From NCBI GenBank assembly GCA_026120185.1, contig JANUWF010001479.1, positions 1,426,001 to 1,490,000 on the forward strand: a stretch of DNA of 64,000 nt, written 5' to 3'. Position 1 is the first letter of the stretch. The number at the start of each line of letters is the position of its first letter. The position numbers and the translations under genes are program-made. This DNA comes from Voacanga thouarsii. Its lineage: Eukaryota; Streptophyta; Magnoliopsida; Gentianales; Apocynaceae. This document shows, in pieces, positions 48,392-60,616 of this stretch. The notes under the pieces were generated by a model. The model searched no databases. It was not told the DNA's origin and saw nothing but the letters and a program-made list of their open reading frames with translations.

Positions 48392-48850
48392 AAGTTTTGG
48401 ACGCCTGACTTTCATAACTTAGCAAGTTCCTAGGCTACAAATTGGCCATAAAGTTAAATAACTTATCTTCCTCGAACATCTCATGAGCATCCAACGAAAG
48501 GGAACTAAACTCATTGACATAGATATGAATCATGTCAGAGTGTTTCAACTTACGAAAGGCTTCTCTAGCCATTTTCAAGATGTTAATTTATAGAAAATAG
48601 TCTTTCATCCCACATTTAAAATTCTCTCGTGTCTCAATCTTTACTAGGAACTTATTGGTCCCTAATGCACTGAATATAATTTGGCATCTCATGGCAAATA
48701 CATACATACTTACTCCCCAATGGGTACATAGGCAGTATGAAAGTAACATTATCCTCCAAGACTATTATACAATCTAAATTTTGATAAGATATTAATGTTG
48801 CTATATTTCAAGACTACACAAACCACGATTAAGGACTGTGCTTTGTCATT
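48392..48850 (-). pseudogene. gag: Gypsy gag remnant, right part of the same element
   Basis: The minus-strand frame carries the gag phrases MAREAFRKLKH, YVNEFSSL and EEDKLFNFM, typical of plant gypsy/chromovirus Gag, with stops. Across the nested insertion it joins in frame to the gag tail at 28002, so the two blocks are one element split by the insertion at 28007-48387. Confidence 0.75.
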
Positions 48851-50799
48851 TGTTACAAGGATTTGCTTGTACCGCCCATATAACCTTACTATCCTTAGTT
48901 TGTTTGTAATCCTTTTTAGAATATTGAAACAATAAATTATAAAATGACAAATACGAAGCATGAGCAATCATGCAACCTTGTTTTAGTCATATGAATATGA
49001 TGAAATATTACACAAGTTTTTATATAAGAATCTTACGTAGAGTTCAAGAAATCCATCTATCTGTAGCTTGCCTATCGAAGGCTGGATTTATAGATTATAA
49101 GGACCCAAACATCTAGGAACATTACCAAATGAGAAAGCTCTAGAAAGGAACGCAACCCTTAACTAAGGGTATGTACAGTTGTGACTATTTAAAAACTTAG
49201 TCGATTGAAAATTGCCCGACAACTTCCATTAACCTTATCATCTATTTGACACCTATGCCCATAAAATTACCTAACTTTTTGGCCACATGTTGATCTAGTT
49301 GCCAAAATCAGTCTTTTATAGCCTATAGTGACGTCTAGCTTAGTCATCATCCAATGCCTATACCAGATATTTATTGATTATGGGTTCTTAAGATGCCTAG
49401 CTTCTAGACTAGTTGAGATGCCTAGTGCCTAGCTAGTCGATGGTGGTCGATAGCTCATAGGAGATAGTCTCCCTTTATACCCAATCTTGTATTGGGTCTT
49501 TTATTTTTATTTTTGTTTTGAAAGAAAATAAACTCAAGGCCAATATCATGGGAGAGAAAGAAGCATCATTTACAAAAGTACTAAAAAAAGGCCACCCTTC
49601 TTTATAAAATAAAAACTCTTTAAATTTTTTTTTTTTAAAAAAGAGAAGAATACAGGAGATGTAGTTTACTGCATTTTTTTTTCTTTTACTTTTTTTTTGT
49701 TGAAAAATGAGAGAGACATGTAAAGACTTTAAAAAGGTGTCTTTTTCATCAACTTTATTTACAATTCTTTGATTCTTTAATTTTAAATTCTTTCCTAATT
49801 TTTATACTGTCTTTCTCTTTTTATCATTATCATTGTTGGACTAAGAGTTCGATTTATGTTTATGAATAAGAAAGGAGTTGTATAATTAGAAATAATAACA
49901 ATAAAACAAAAATTGAGGATTGCCTATTATTTGTGTTGGATTTTAATGCTAGAGGATTATCATATTATCTATTAAGGGTAAAATGATAGATAATTTGAGT
50001 TATAAAATAAGAATTAGTAATTTTTATAGTTGAAAAAAAAATTAGAAGGTCTCTTTAAAAATTTCTTTGAATGCTAGCAAATCTCTTGACCTATGGCTTG
50101 TTTGATAATCTAATACTTAAAATTGAATTATTAAAGTATTTATTAAATTACATATTTTTGATAATTGAAATAGGAATGTCTAAATATATTAACTGTTTCT
50201 GAAATCTTTTTGTAAATTTTAATACTTATTAAATTAATTATGTTTGATAATAGAAATAAGAATGTCTAAATATATTAAATGTTTCTAAAATCCTTTTATA
50301 ATTTTAAATGATAAAAATTTAACTTAATACTTAACATAGAGTATGCTCAAACATAAAATTTTAATAACTTTTATTTTCTTGACAAAATTACCCATCTTTA
50401 AACTCTATTAGTAAATCTCACTCTTCTTCTCATTGTTATCTTCTTTTTGATCACTTGTTGCTATATTGTCTTTGCCAATTTCTTCTATCTATTCTATAAG
50501 TTCAAGAGGTTTTTCTTCCTTCCATTTTTTTAAAACTTTTTTTAGCATAAATCATAGGTAGCTTATGTTTACCAATAATTTTTTCCTTCCACGCTTTATT
50601 CATGTTTACCAATAGTTACTGTTTCTTATATGCTTTGTTCACATTTACTTGAATTCATTATTTTTTTTAATTTTGTTGAGTATTAGAAAATTTAGGAAAA
50701 AGATTAGGGTTTTTGGTAATATAGTCTAGTAAGCATGCTAATGGACATCAAGGTACAGAAAAGACATCTATGATCATTGTGTTTAAGGAATAAAAATCC
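48851..50799. other. Unassigned AT-rich interval
   Basis: No recognisable gene. It may hold the leader or LTR of the minus-strand gypsy element on its left side. At about 50150-50215 and 50243-50308 a ~62-bp segment (GAATGTCTAAATATATTAA...) is repeated in tandem with period ~95. Homopolymer runs lie near 49620-49700. Confidence 0.4.
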
Positions 50800-52088
50800 A
50801 TTGCTTACCAACAAGAAAAAAGACAAGAGCTATGGTGAAAGCTTGACGCAAGGAAGAGATTGCATTGTTAGCGATAGAATGTGCTTGGGCTAAGTTTCGT
50901 GACTATAATAAGAAAGAAGAAGAGTTTCTTTTCCATTAAAGCAAGGTTAGGTCAGAGATAAGGTTACATAAAGGCCATATGACGCTAATTGATATCTTGA
51001 TTAACCAAATAGAAACATCAGATGATATAGAATAAAGAATTGGTAGAACTTCAAACTTTAAAATGACATAAAATTCTTCTTGGTTTAGATAGGGAAATGC
51101 CAATGCATACTCTGTACTAGGAGGTTCTTCTAATGGTTTGTGATTGGGAACTGGTTGAAGTTTGAAAAAAAGATGCACTGGATCAAGGAAAAATGAGCAT
51201 AGACCAAGTATCTTCCTTATTATTTGCTGAAGAAAGGGGGACAAACTTGAGCAATGAAAAAGAAGTGGTGAATCTTTTATAGTGGAAAACACATGCTAAA
51301 TTGCAAGCTCAACAGTCTCAGATCAAGTCATAGATGCGATTTGGAGAAGCCAAGATGATTGAATTCTGGGAAACTTTTCTTAAACAAATCAATGTCTTCA
51401 AGGCTAAAGTATTGCTTAAGGAAATCAATTCCTAGGTTCCAAGAACACATTTTGCTTCCCCTTGAAAAACTAGGATTATATTCACTAAAATTGCTTCAAT
51501 GTGAAGACAATGAGGCTGAAATTGGTCTTGAAGTGGACATAGCTATACTAGAAAGGAGGTGTACGGTGGTTTTGAAAAATCGGAGTCTCTACAAGATGAT
51601 TTCTAAAGATAATTTTGAGAATAAGGCTTTGAGATTAATGGGAGCCACGGAGAAAAGGGATGTAGTGTTTGGTTCAAATAATAAAATCCATCTTGATTTA
51701 CAGATATGCTGGTGGCATGACAAATTACACCCAAGAAAGCCCAAGTATTTTAACTGCGTCCGTATTAGCTATGAGTGGAATAAATACAATCAAACTCACT
51801 ATGACCATGATAACCTACCATAAAAATTATGCAGGGCTACAAATTCAATATCTTCTACCCTAATCTTATCGACAAATCAAGAGTTCCAACTTATTCAATT
51901 GATAAGGAAGGTGACAGTAAAGAGACATGTATTATAAGGTTCCATGGAGAGCCACCATAAAAGGATATTGCGTTTTGGATAGGAAACAAAGAATATGATT
52001 ATTCTTATAATAAGTGATTCAAGTGTACCTTCCAAAGAAGGATTCTTAATATGTATTTCTCTTGAAAAGATATTGATATCACTATTGA
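50800..52088 (+). pseudogene. CACTIN: CACTIN processed-pseudogene-like copy
   Basis: Reading across frames gives about 425 codons of the C-terminal two thirds of the conserved splicing-associated protein cactin. Landmarks are an E-rich helix with KKEEEFLFH and SKVRSEIRL (about 50915-50960), VCDWELVE (about 51140), AEERG (about 51230) and WETFLKQ (about 51370). An open frame at 51359-51823 then holds DNFENKALRLMGA and the C-terminal hallmark EWNKYNQTHYDHDN. The tail has FNIFYPNLIDKS, CIIRFHGEPP and a KRY end with a stop at 52086-52088. Five or more stops and several indels kill it. No intron is visible over ~1.25 kb, suggesting a reverse-transcribed copy. No poly(A) tail is clear. Confidence 0.8.
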
Positions 52089-52130
52089 TTTTTATAAATG
52101 AAATATTTAAAATGATAAGATATAACTATT

Positions 52131-52718
52131 TGTTAATAGGGGTATTTTAGTCATTTTAGCTGTTAAGAATAATATATCTTTTGGTCCCCAGAGTAACTCA
52201 AGTAACCTTAATAATTTATTTACTATGTGGGCTTAGTGGATGAAATTAATATTAGAAAAATTATTTTAAGAGTCCAATAATTATTTATTTGGGTTAGAAC
52301 TATATGCTGGGTTATTAATATATTATTTTGGATAATTTTATATTGGACTAAGAGGATCAATTAATTAATTAGAGAGCTATTTAACTAGTTTTGGACTGAT
52401 AAGGTAAAAGCCCTGGCTTGCCAGGGTTAAAAAGACATCAAGGTTTTTGGAAACCCTGAGGTACTGTCCTTTATAAATGATGCGTATCGATTTAGGTGTA
52501 TAAAAATCATACAATTTTAAATTCATCCCTAGCTAAATTTTAATTAAAATATTAACCCCCAAATTACATATATGAGTAAGTATACTCATCGCAAGCATAG
52601 TATAGGGAATTAACGAGTATCGGTCCTCAAGGAATAACTACCATTAGTTACTTTTCATTTATTGTTTAATTGACTCAATAAAGTGATAAGAGAATAAAAT
52701 AAATAAATAAATAAATAA

Positions 52719-52765
<47 letters not shown>

Positions 52766-54404
52766 ACTCAAGGATGAAAGAATGTGCAATTTAGACAAAT
52801 ATTCTTGAAAACATGGCAATTAATTATTTAACAATTATCACAATCAATTATTATCTTGACATTATGAAGGAATTTAAATAGACCTACTTCGTTGGAATCT
52901 ATGGGATCACTACGTTTTAGCTAAATCAATGAACATATTCTGTATTAATCAATTTACCCAAAAGATACATTAAAATAAATCATTACATAAATTCCTATAT
53001 TCTACATGATTTAAAGCATGAAATTAGCCAATGCTCTATATTCTAGCAATCATTAACTAATCTTTGATTATCCAAATTCTTGATAATTAATCCATTTTTC
53101 AAGCAGGTTAAGAGATAATAAATATGAAATTACTTAAATTGAAACCACTATTAACCTCTTTTGCCAGAAAGTCAACAAGAAGAATCAATCAATTAATTTC
53201 TTAATTAAAACAAGTAATCAAGTACCCAGAATAATAATCAATTGATGAAAAAATTAAATTAACTTAAAAATCATGAATCACAAAATAATGTCAAATTACA
53301 ATCAAAACATTGATCACGCCATTGTTCTAGAAAAAAGAAAATAAATGTAAAAGAAAGAATTTATAGACAAGCCCTCTTCTTCCTCATTTGAGAACCTTCT
53401 TGAATCAATGCCCATTGAGTGATGAATCCCCTCTTCAATGATTGATTTATACCTTTAATCCTTGAATTTATATGTTTCTCTTGTGTTTTTCTTGTTTAAA
53501 AAGCCTCCCAAGATGCTAAAAATCATTCCTTAAAAGTTCTAGGCAGAGTACAAGTTGAAAAATGCCAAAACTCTTAGGAAATTCCCAAATTCAGGAGAAA
53601 AACGAAATGTAACTGCCTTAATCACAGATTTGGGCCGCCACCGGCTGTGCTCCTGATGGCCAGCGTCAGTTGTGCTCTGGGAACCTGATGTTTTGCTCTA
53701 TTTTTCTTCCTCTGTTCAGTCCTATTCCAGTCTACAGCCGACGCCTGTTGTGCTCTGGCTGTGCTTTGTCGCAGCGTCGATTTTTACCCTTTTCATGATT
53801 TATTCTGCATAAAAAATTACCAAAATACCTTTCTAAAAGTAAAATATCAAATATGATGGAATATGCCTAATTATTATATCAAATGTATCACAAAATAACC
53901 TCAAATAACTATAAAATAAATTATGATTTTAGTCCCTATCAATAAAAGAAAAGGAAAGGAGAAAGTGAGCATGTGCTTATGTTTGGCGATTGTTCTCGTG
54001 TTGTGCGTGAGTGCATGCTATTGTTCTCACAAAAAAAATTAAAAAAAAATTCTTTCTTAAGTAGCCAGTTTCTTTTCTTTAACAAAGTATAGCCCTTCCA
54101 ATTTCTTCATTTCTTTATTCGTATTTCTACTTTCATTGTTAGATTAGTCCATAGGAGATTAAGAGAATACTTTGGAATGTTAAGAGCTAGAAAACTTGGT
54201 GCGTATTTAATGCGAAAGAGTCGACACTTGGTTGTCATTCTTGCAGAACAAGTGTTTCTGACAATCAAGAAGTTTTGTTAAACTCAAATCCGGTTTCAAT
54301 TGTTCTTCATGAGTACCTTAAAAGTAAGTATTCCTAGATTATTATAAGAAAATAAATTTTAAATTGAAAGTTTCTTCTACATATTTTACTTTCCCGCGAT
54401 CCTT
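52131..54404 (+). repeat. Copia A 5' LTR, interrupted
   Basis: Begins TGTTAATAGG about 40 bp after the CACTIN stop. It includes a promoter-like CTTTATAAA at 52470-52477, is interrupted by the T1 solo LTR (52478-53941), resumes, and ends before the PBS-like GGTATCAGAGTCA. Boundaries are inferred from the PBS and from typical LTR content; no second LTR is available to confirm them. Confidence 0.55.
52478..53941 (-). repeat. Athila/Tat-type solo LTR (family T1), 1.46 kb
   Basis: Plus-strand ends TGATGCGTATCG and AGTCCCTATCA, flanked by ATAAA (52473-52477 and 53942-53946). It aligns with the plus-strand LTR at 21689-23084. It contains an AAAT/TA microsatellite at 52697-52762. Confidence 0.9.
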
Positions 54405-54418
54405 CAAGGGGTATCAGA
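54405..54418 (+). other. Degenerate PBS of copia A
   Basis: GGTATCAGAGTCAT near-matches the usual TGGTATCAGAGC complement of initiator tRNA-Met. It lies where the LTR should end. Confidence 0.6.
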
Positions 54419-55812
54419 GTCATTAGTTATAATTTAGGAGCATGTTTAAGACTAAAAATTAAAAATGTGGTTTATTTACTAATAAAAATTCAATCTTTTT
54501 GATTATTTGGGTCCCTCATGATTTTTGATGTGTAGATGTTGTGTACGCCTCGCGTGTGGAGGTATGACACTTGTATTATTATTTGCTTTCCTGTAGAACT
54601 CATGTATTCCTTGTTTTGAAAGGTATAGGAGATTTGCTTTCCTGTAGAACTCATGTAATCCTTGGCTTCTCCAAGCCATGGACTAGCCATGCACAAAACA
54701 AGAAGGGCCGGCTGTAGGTTTTGGTAAAAGGCGAGGGCTGGATGGTTGCTGGAGTTTTTGGAATTGCGCAGTTCGTTTCTTGAAGAGCTTGCAATGGTTT
54801 TTTCCAAAATTTTCCTTATAATTTTCTTTTGTTTTAGGTCCCATGTCACACAAAATTATTTTCTTGCAATGGTTTATTTATTGGGGATGAATAATTTTGC
54901 AATAAAAATAGTTAGTAAAAAATGAACTACCTTAGGATTAAACAAAATCATTTTATTTTTATTATGATGTTTCAGCTATTTTTTGTTACATAGGAATTAA
55001 ATGATAGAAATAGCAAGTTAAAAAGTTTACTTTTAAGAGCATGCCTATTTCATTTAATTTTGTGATCAAATAAATATACAAGTTCTTGAAATTTATTTTT
55101 CTCTAGATAGAACAACTAAGAAAAAACTTTCAAAGAGGACTTAAGAATTTAAAATAAAATTCATAATTTGTTCTTCCAAAAGGTTTTATCTTTGACATAA
55201 AGAATAATTTGAATTTAAGTATTTTAAATTTAATTTATAGAAAAAAGGGTTTTGAATTAAGTAGTGAAAAAAATTCATAATTTATTCTCTTAAGGATATT
55301 ATCCTTGACATAGAGAATAATGTTGAATTTTTATATTTTTACTAAAGTTAAAAAAAAAAAACCAAATGAGTTTGAAAGAAAAGGTTTTTCCAGAAAACCT
55401 ATTTTTAACAAAAGATTAAACGGGAGAAGGGTTTCAGCGGTCTCACGGATTTTGTCACGGATTTCTGTTAGAGATTATTGTTTTCCTATGTCCTTTAGAG
55501 CATGACTCCCTATAGCATGGATTTTCATGAGAATTTAAATTTAATAGAAGAATTATAATTAATTCTTAGGATATATGTTAGTATCGGTCAGCTTACGTTG
55601 AAAGCATTAATATAGATTATCTATAGGCAATAAGAGTAGTGGTCATCCCATCGATGGAACTATTTCTAGACTATTATCTATTAAGGAAGTTTAATTAGCG
55701 ATAGTTATACACCTAACTTATAAGATTGTTAACCTTCCTATGAAACTCTGTTAATTCTTCTAAGAACCAAAATTTTCATATTTCTGATAATGATTTTAAT
55801 AGTTTAACTATA
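54419..55812 (+). other. Copia A leader / unassigned sequence
   Basis: No clear coding content. It contains a ~35-bp direct repeat (TTTGCTTTCCTGTAGAACTC at about 54581 and 54634) and a looser repeat near 55150-55330 (AAATTCATAATTT...TTGACATA). Longer than a usual copia leader, so it may contain a further unrecognised insertion. Confidence 0.4.
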
Positions 55813-57685
55813 TGATGTGTTCGGACTTGGGTGTAAAAATCATACAAAAACTAAGCACATTCCCAATCAAGTTTAAATTAAAACGTTCAACCCAAATCAC
55901 ACATATGAGCAAGCGTACTCATCATTAACCGAGCATAGGGTTCAAACGAGTGTCGATCCTCCAGGAATAAGTAGACATTAATCACCTTTCTTTCATTATT
56001 TAAGCGACTCAATAAAGTTAAAACAAATAAAAAAAACAAAACAAAACAAAAAGAAAAAGTATACACATGTCAAGGATGGAGAATTATATAACTTAAACCA
56101 TTGTCTAGACAACCATAACCTTAACGTACCTAATCATTATCATAACTAATCATTCTCTTGGTATCATGAAGGATTAAAGTAGACTCACTTCTTCCCAATC
56201 CATGAACCCCTATCTTTTAGGTAACTTGGCATCACATACTCTGTCTCAACCAGTTTTACCCAAAAGATGCATTAACCACAATCCTTAATTCAAGTCCCAT
56301 TCTTAGGCAAATTTAAAACATGAAATTAACCAATGAATCATACTCTGGCAGACATCAATTAATCTTTAATTACTCTGTCCTTAGCAATTAACCACATTCT
56401 CAGGCAAGTTAGAAGACAACAAATATGAAATCAATAAATTAACACCATCAACCCTATTCTCAAGCAAGTTAATGGAAAACAATAAATTAATCTCACAATC
56501 AATCCGAGTAATTAAATACCAAGAGTAACAATTAGTTAATCAAAAGATCAAATACCTCTAAAAATCATGAATATCTAAAATAATGTCAAATTACAATAAA
56601 ACAATTAACATATCATTGTTCAAGAAAAAGAAAACAAAGGAAAAAAATAGACACTCATAGACAAGCCTCCTTCTTCTTCCTTCATAAACCTTCTTACACA
56701 ATCCTCCTTGAACTATTTATCTCGAGAAAATATTGGTGATGCATTCTACAATAAATCTAAGTCTCTACATTGGGCACCTCCCTTTTCCTAGGGTAAATTG
56801 GCCTTTATTTATGGGTTCACAAAGTTCCTAAAAGAAGTCTAAGTAAAGAAGAAGTAATTACCTAAAAATGATCCAAAACCAAAAAGGATTAATAAAATCT
56901 AAATAAAAGTCTAAGAAAAACTAAATAAAACAAACTAAGGAAAACCGTCTTTGACTTTGTGAAATTGAACTTCAGTTGGACTTCAATTTGCCCTTGTCGT
57001 TTTGTGCTAGAGTTGCAATTGATGTTGAATTTGGAATTGTCTGATTTGGCTTCTAATTGAGCCGTTTGAACTAATTTATCCTTTTCTGTTTTGCCTTGCA
57101 ATTGGCTCCAATTGAGCCGCTGAATGAGTTGCTGCCGAAATTGCCTTGTTTCCTTTGTTATTGCATCGGCTCGCTGAGCCATTTTCTCAAGCCACCGAAA
57201 AATTGTTGCCGACTTTGCCTTCTTGCATTGCTGACCGAGTTGCTTTCTTTTTTTGTTCTTGTTTCGGCTGCTTCCTTTACAGCCTACCATTGTTGACTTC
57301 TCCTTTGCACCTGGCCTCACCGAATTCATGCCTTTTCTTTTACTAATTACTGACCGAATCAATTCTTTCTTTCCTTTGGTCTTTGTTTATTTGCTTACCA
57401 GAATTGTTTTTCTTTTCCTTGTTCAATTTCAATTGCAATTCAATTTCTCTCCACCTTTCCAGTAGCTAACCAGCGCCGGCTATCCTTCCTGGGCTGGCAC
57501 TGCCTCTATTCTGGAAAATCACATAATTAGCTCTAATTTTCTTTTATTTTTGCATAAAATTCTAGAAAAGTATTTTTTATAAGAAAAATATTAAATAGGA
57601 AGAAATATGACTAGTTATTTCACAAAATATATCACAAAATGACTTCAAATAACTAAGAAAAATATGACTAATTTAGGCCTTATCA
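55813..57685 (-). repeat. Athila/Tat-type solo LTR (family T1), 1.87 kb
   Basis: Plus-strand ends TGATGTGTTCGG and GGCCTTATCA, with target duplication CTATA (55808-55812 and 57686-57690). Related to the copies at 21689 and 52478 but with a longer middle section. The 157-codon minus-strand frame at 57362-56889 lies wholly inside and has no recognised motif. Confidence 0.9.
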
Positions 57686-57889
57686 CTATATCATAGATAT
57701 AATATGATGTTTAAATGTGTATTTTATGTGTTTTTCCAAATCAAATATTTCATTGAATGAAGTTTTTTTAATTAACAGAAATATCTGGTTTTAGTCTATT
57801 GTCTATTATTTTCAAGGAGAATAAGTTAATTTGATCAAATTACGTAGACTGAAAAAGGAATTTGAACATAGTCCTTAAAACTAAGGAGT

Positions 57890-58700
57890 ATAAGTATATT
57901 TTGACGGATCTCTATCATGAAATTTGGGAAGATTTTACGAATTAAGACCATGAGGTTGAGAAGGTATGGAAGAAAGCTGATAAAATGATTAGATACTATA
58001 TGTTGGCTTCCATATCTAATGTACTTCAGTCAATATGCCTATTGCATATGATATCGATATATTATTGTGCACATTACTGACAAGAGCCAGCCCGCAAGGT
58101 AGAAAGCTGTTAAGGGAATCACAAATATTAGGATGGCTAGGGGGCATCAGTTCGTGAGCATATACTCAAGATAATTACTCACTTCAAGAAAGTAGATTTC
58201 CTAGGGGCGACGATAGATCTTGAGAGCTAAATTGACATGATTCTTGAGATTTTGCCAGATTTATACTCTCAATTCAAATTGAACTATAACATGAACAAGT
58301 TGAGTGTGTCTTTAATTGAGTTGATGAAAGAACTCCAAGCTACTAAGAAAATTATGAAGCTTGTGTCAAAGGTTTTGTTAGTTTGTTCCGGTTCATCTTC
58401 TAAGACTAGCGCCTAACTCATGAAGTTCAAGAAGAAAATAGCTCGAAATGCAGAGGCCTAGTTTAAGGGATCTATGTCTAGTCAGTCCAAGCCCAATGGC
58501 AAATACTTCAAATGTGGTAAGAAGGGACACTTCAAAAAAGATTGTTCGAAATTCTTGGCCAAGTCTTCCTTAGGTATTGCTCTTTATTTAAAGTTAATTT
58601 TGATGGTTAGATCATCATCCACTTGGATTTTTTATTCTAAAGTCATTGACCGTATCTATAATTCCTTGCAGAGGTTTAACAAAATAAGGAGACTTAGTAA
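57890..58700 (+). pseudogene. gag: Copia A gag and protease remnant
   Basis: Gag phrases SVREHILKIITHF, DMILEILPDLY and LNYNMNKLSVSLIELMKELQA lie between about 58140 and 58350. A zinc knuckle CGKKGHFKKDC is intact apart from a leading F-K-C (58507-58550). The protease region follows as STWIFYSKVIDRIYNSLQ, where the active-site D-S-G is replaced. Stops occur near 58410 and 58460. Confidence 0.75.
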
Positions 58701-59560
58701 ATGATAGCATGGACTTCGAATGGGTAATGGCGCAAAAGTGTAAGCTAAAGTAGTGGGAGACTTAGAACTATTATTTGATTGTAATAAGATTATAGTTTTA
58801 AAAGATATTCTATATATTTCTAATTTTAAACCTAATTTGATTTCAGTTTCAAGATTGATTAATCAAAGATATTCTGTTTCTTTCCATTCTGATATTTCAA
58901 TTAGTATAGATGAAAATATAATTTATTCTGAAAACAAATATGATATATTAATCCTATAAGTTGTTAAATAAATAATACTCAGACTGAACCTAATAATAAG
59001 AAAAAGAAAAATGCCACATCAAATAACTCATAGTTATGGCACTTGAGATTGGGATATATAAATTTTAATTAAATTTAGAGATTAATCCAAAATAAGCCTT
59101 TGGGCTTATTGAGATTGGAAGAATGATTTCAGTGTAAATTTTCTCTTATGATTAAAATAACCAAAATGTCCTTTACTTAAAAGGCAGAAAGAGCTAAGGA
59201 AATACTTGAGTTAGTTCATAGATCCTATGTCCACACCTGCTAGAGGAGGATATGAATACTTTATCACATTCACAGATGATCATACGCGTTTTGGTTATAT
59301 TTAATTGAAGAGGTGCAAGTCTGACTCATTTGATAAATTCAAGGAGTTTAATGTTGAAATAGAGCATTAAATGCGTTGACTAATCAAGAAGTTAAGATCA
59401 AATCATACTAGAGAATGTCTCCTTAGTGAATTTAAGGACTATTTGGTAGATAATGATATAGTATCTTAGTTAACTGTACCTGGGACTCTCCAATAGAACG
59501 GATTAACTGACAGAAGAAATAGAACATTGATAGAAATAGTTTGAAGCATGAAGAATTATG
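58701..59560 (+). pseudogene. pol: Copia A pre-integrase and integrase remnant
   Basis: The open stretch 58753-58956 contains LKDILYISNFKPNLISVSRL, the usual sequence after protease. The integrase core follows with FTDDHTRFGYI (about 59265), an SNHTREC segment where the second catalytic Asp is Asn (about 59400), and NGLTDRRNRTL where Glu is Asp (about 59510). Multiple stops. Confidence 0.7.
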
Positions 59561-59989
59561 CAACTTTTTCTTCTTTTTTTTTAGAGATATGTTATGGAAA
59601 TAGTAGCATATATTTTGAACTTGGTACCTTCCAAATCAGTACCTAGGATACCTTATAAGATATAGACTGGATTAAAGTACAATCTAAATCATCTCAAGGT
59701 ATGGGGTTATCCAACTTATGTACTGACAAAGAAAAATAAGCTAGAGCTAATATTAGAATTATAATATTTTGTAGGATATCCAAAAGGAATAAGGGATAGG
59801 TATTTTTATCATATCAAGAGTAATACTTAGAGGATGAACAAAGTGTGCCTATTAAAGTTTCGAGTAAAGTGAAATTAGAAGATAAGTTAATTAAGACTCT
59901 AGTACCCTATTTGAGGAACATAAAGAGGTACAATTAGATGTTCTTATACTGACCGAGACATGTCGTAGTAGGGTGTTATTTAAGGTTTC

Positions 59990-60616
59990 AGAAAGATGGA
60001 TTGGAGAAGCTTTTGAGGTAGTCTCTGACCATCAAGAACAAGATATCGTTAGATATGATAAGGCCATTGTTAATGTTGATGTAGACAAATGGCAAGTAGC
60101 AAAGGATGCCAAGATTGAGTCTATATATCTCAATCAAGTCTAGGATCTTATCACTGCACCTGAAGGTATTAAACCCATTGAGTGTAAATGGGTATATAAG
60201 AGAAAAAGAGGTGCAAATAGAAATATGAAAATCTATAAATCAATATTGATTGCAAAAAGTTATACTCAAAAGAAATGGATCAACTATGAGAAGACCTTTT
60301 TACCAATAGTTATACTTAAGTTCATCTGCATGCTCTTGGCCGTTGCATGTCACTATGACTATAAGATATGGAAAATCAATGTCAACATATCCTTTTTTAA
60401 TGACTATCATAGAACTGTTACGGGTTATTTTTCACAAACTGACTAACCATGATACTTGTGACTTGGCGAGGCTCGAGTCAACATCACATCGGCCTTTACT
60501 AAACGAAGATATCTATATGACCCATCTTGAAGGCTTTATTACGAAAGACTAAGAACATATTATCTACAAACTTAAAAAGTCCATTTATAGACTTAAGTAA
60601 GTATTACAAACATGGA
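59990..60616 (+). pseudogene. pol: Copia A RT N-terminal fragment with ~90-bp insertion
   Basis: It reads KWQVAKDAKI, ECKWVYKRKR and YEKTFLPIVILKF (about 60090-60330), then NINVNISFFN-like wording. Then comes about 90 bp of unrelated sequence (60400-60495), then NEDIYMTHLEGF (60505-60540) and KLKKSIYRLK (about 60570-60600). Cut at 60617 by the CACTA end; motifs with the YVDD box are absent. Confidence 0.7.

Larger units (their letters stand above)
52131..60616 (+). mobile_element. Copia element A, 3'-truncated, with nested solo LTRs
   Basis: 5' LTR 52131-54404 (about 0.8 kb without the nested solo LTR), degenerate PBS (54405-54418), a leader holding another solo LTR, then gag, protease, integrase and the start of RT. 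It ends at the CACTA terminus at 60617. No 3' LTR in the window. Integrase before RT shows Ty1/copia. The wording of gag and integrase is of the same broad type as element B, but its LTR differs from C1. Confidence 0.7.

Noticed and set aside
50936..51292. 118-codon minus-strand frame
   Set aside because: Antisense to the CACTIN pseudogene, which explains its openness.
56889..57362. 157-codon minus-strand frame
   Set aside because: Lies inside a solo LTR, shows low-complexity basic composition and no conserved motif.
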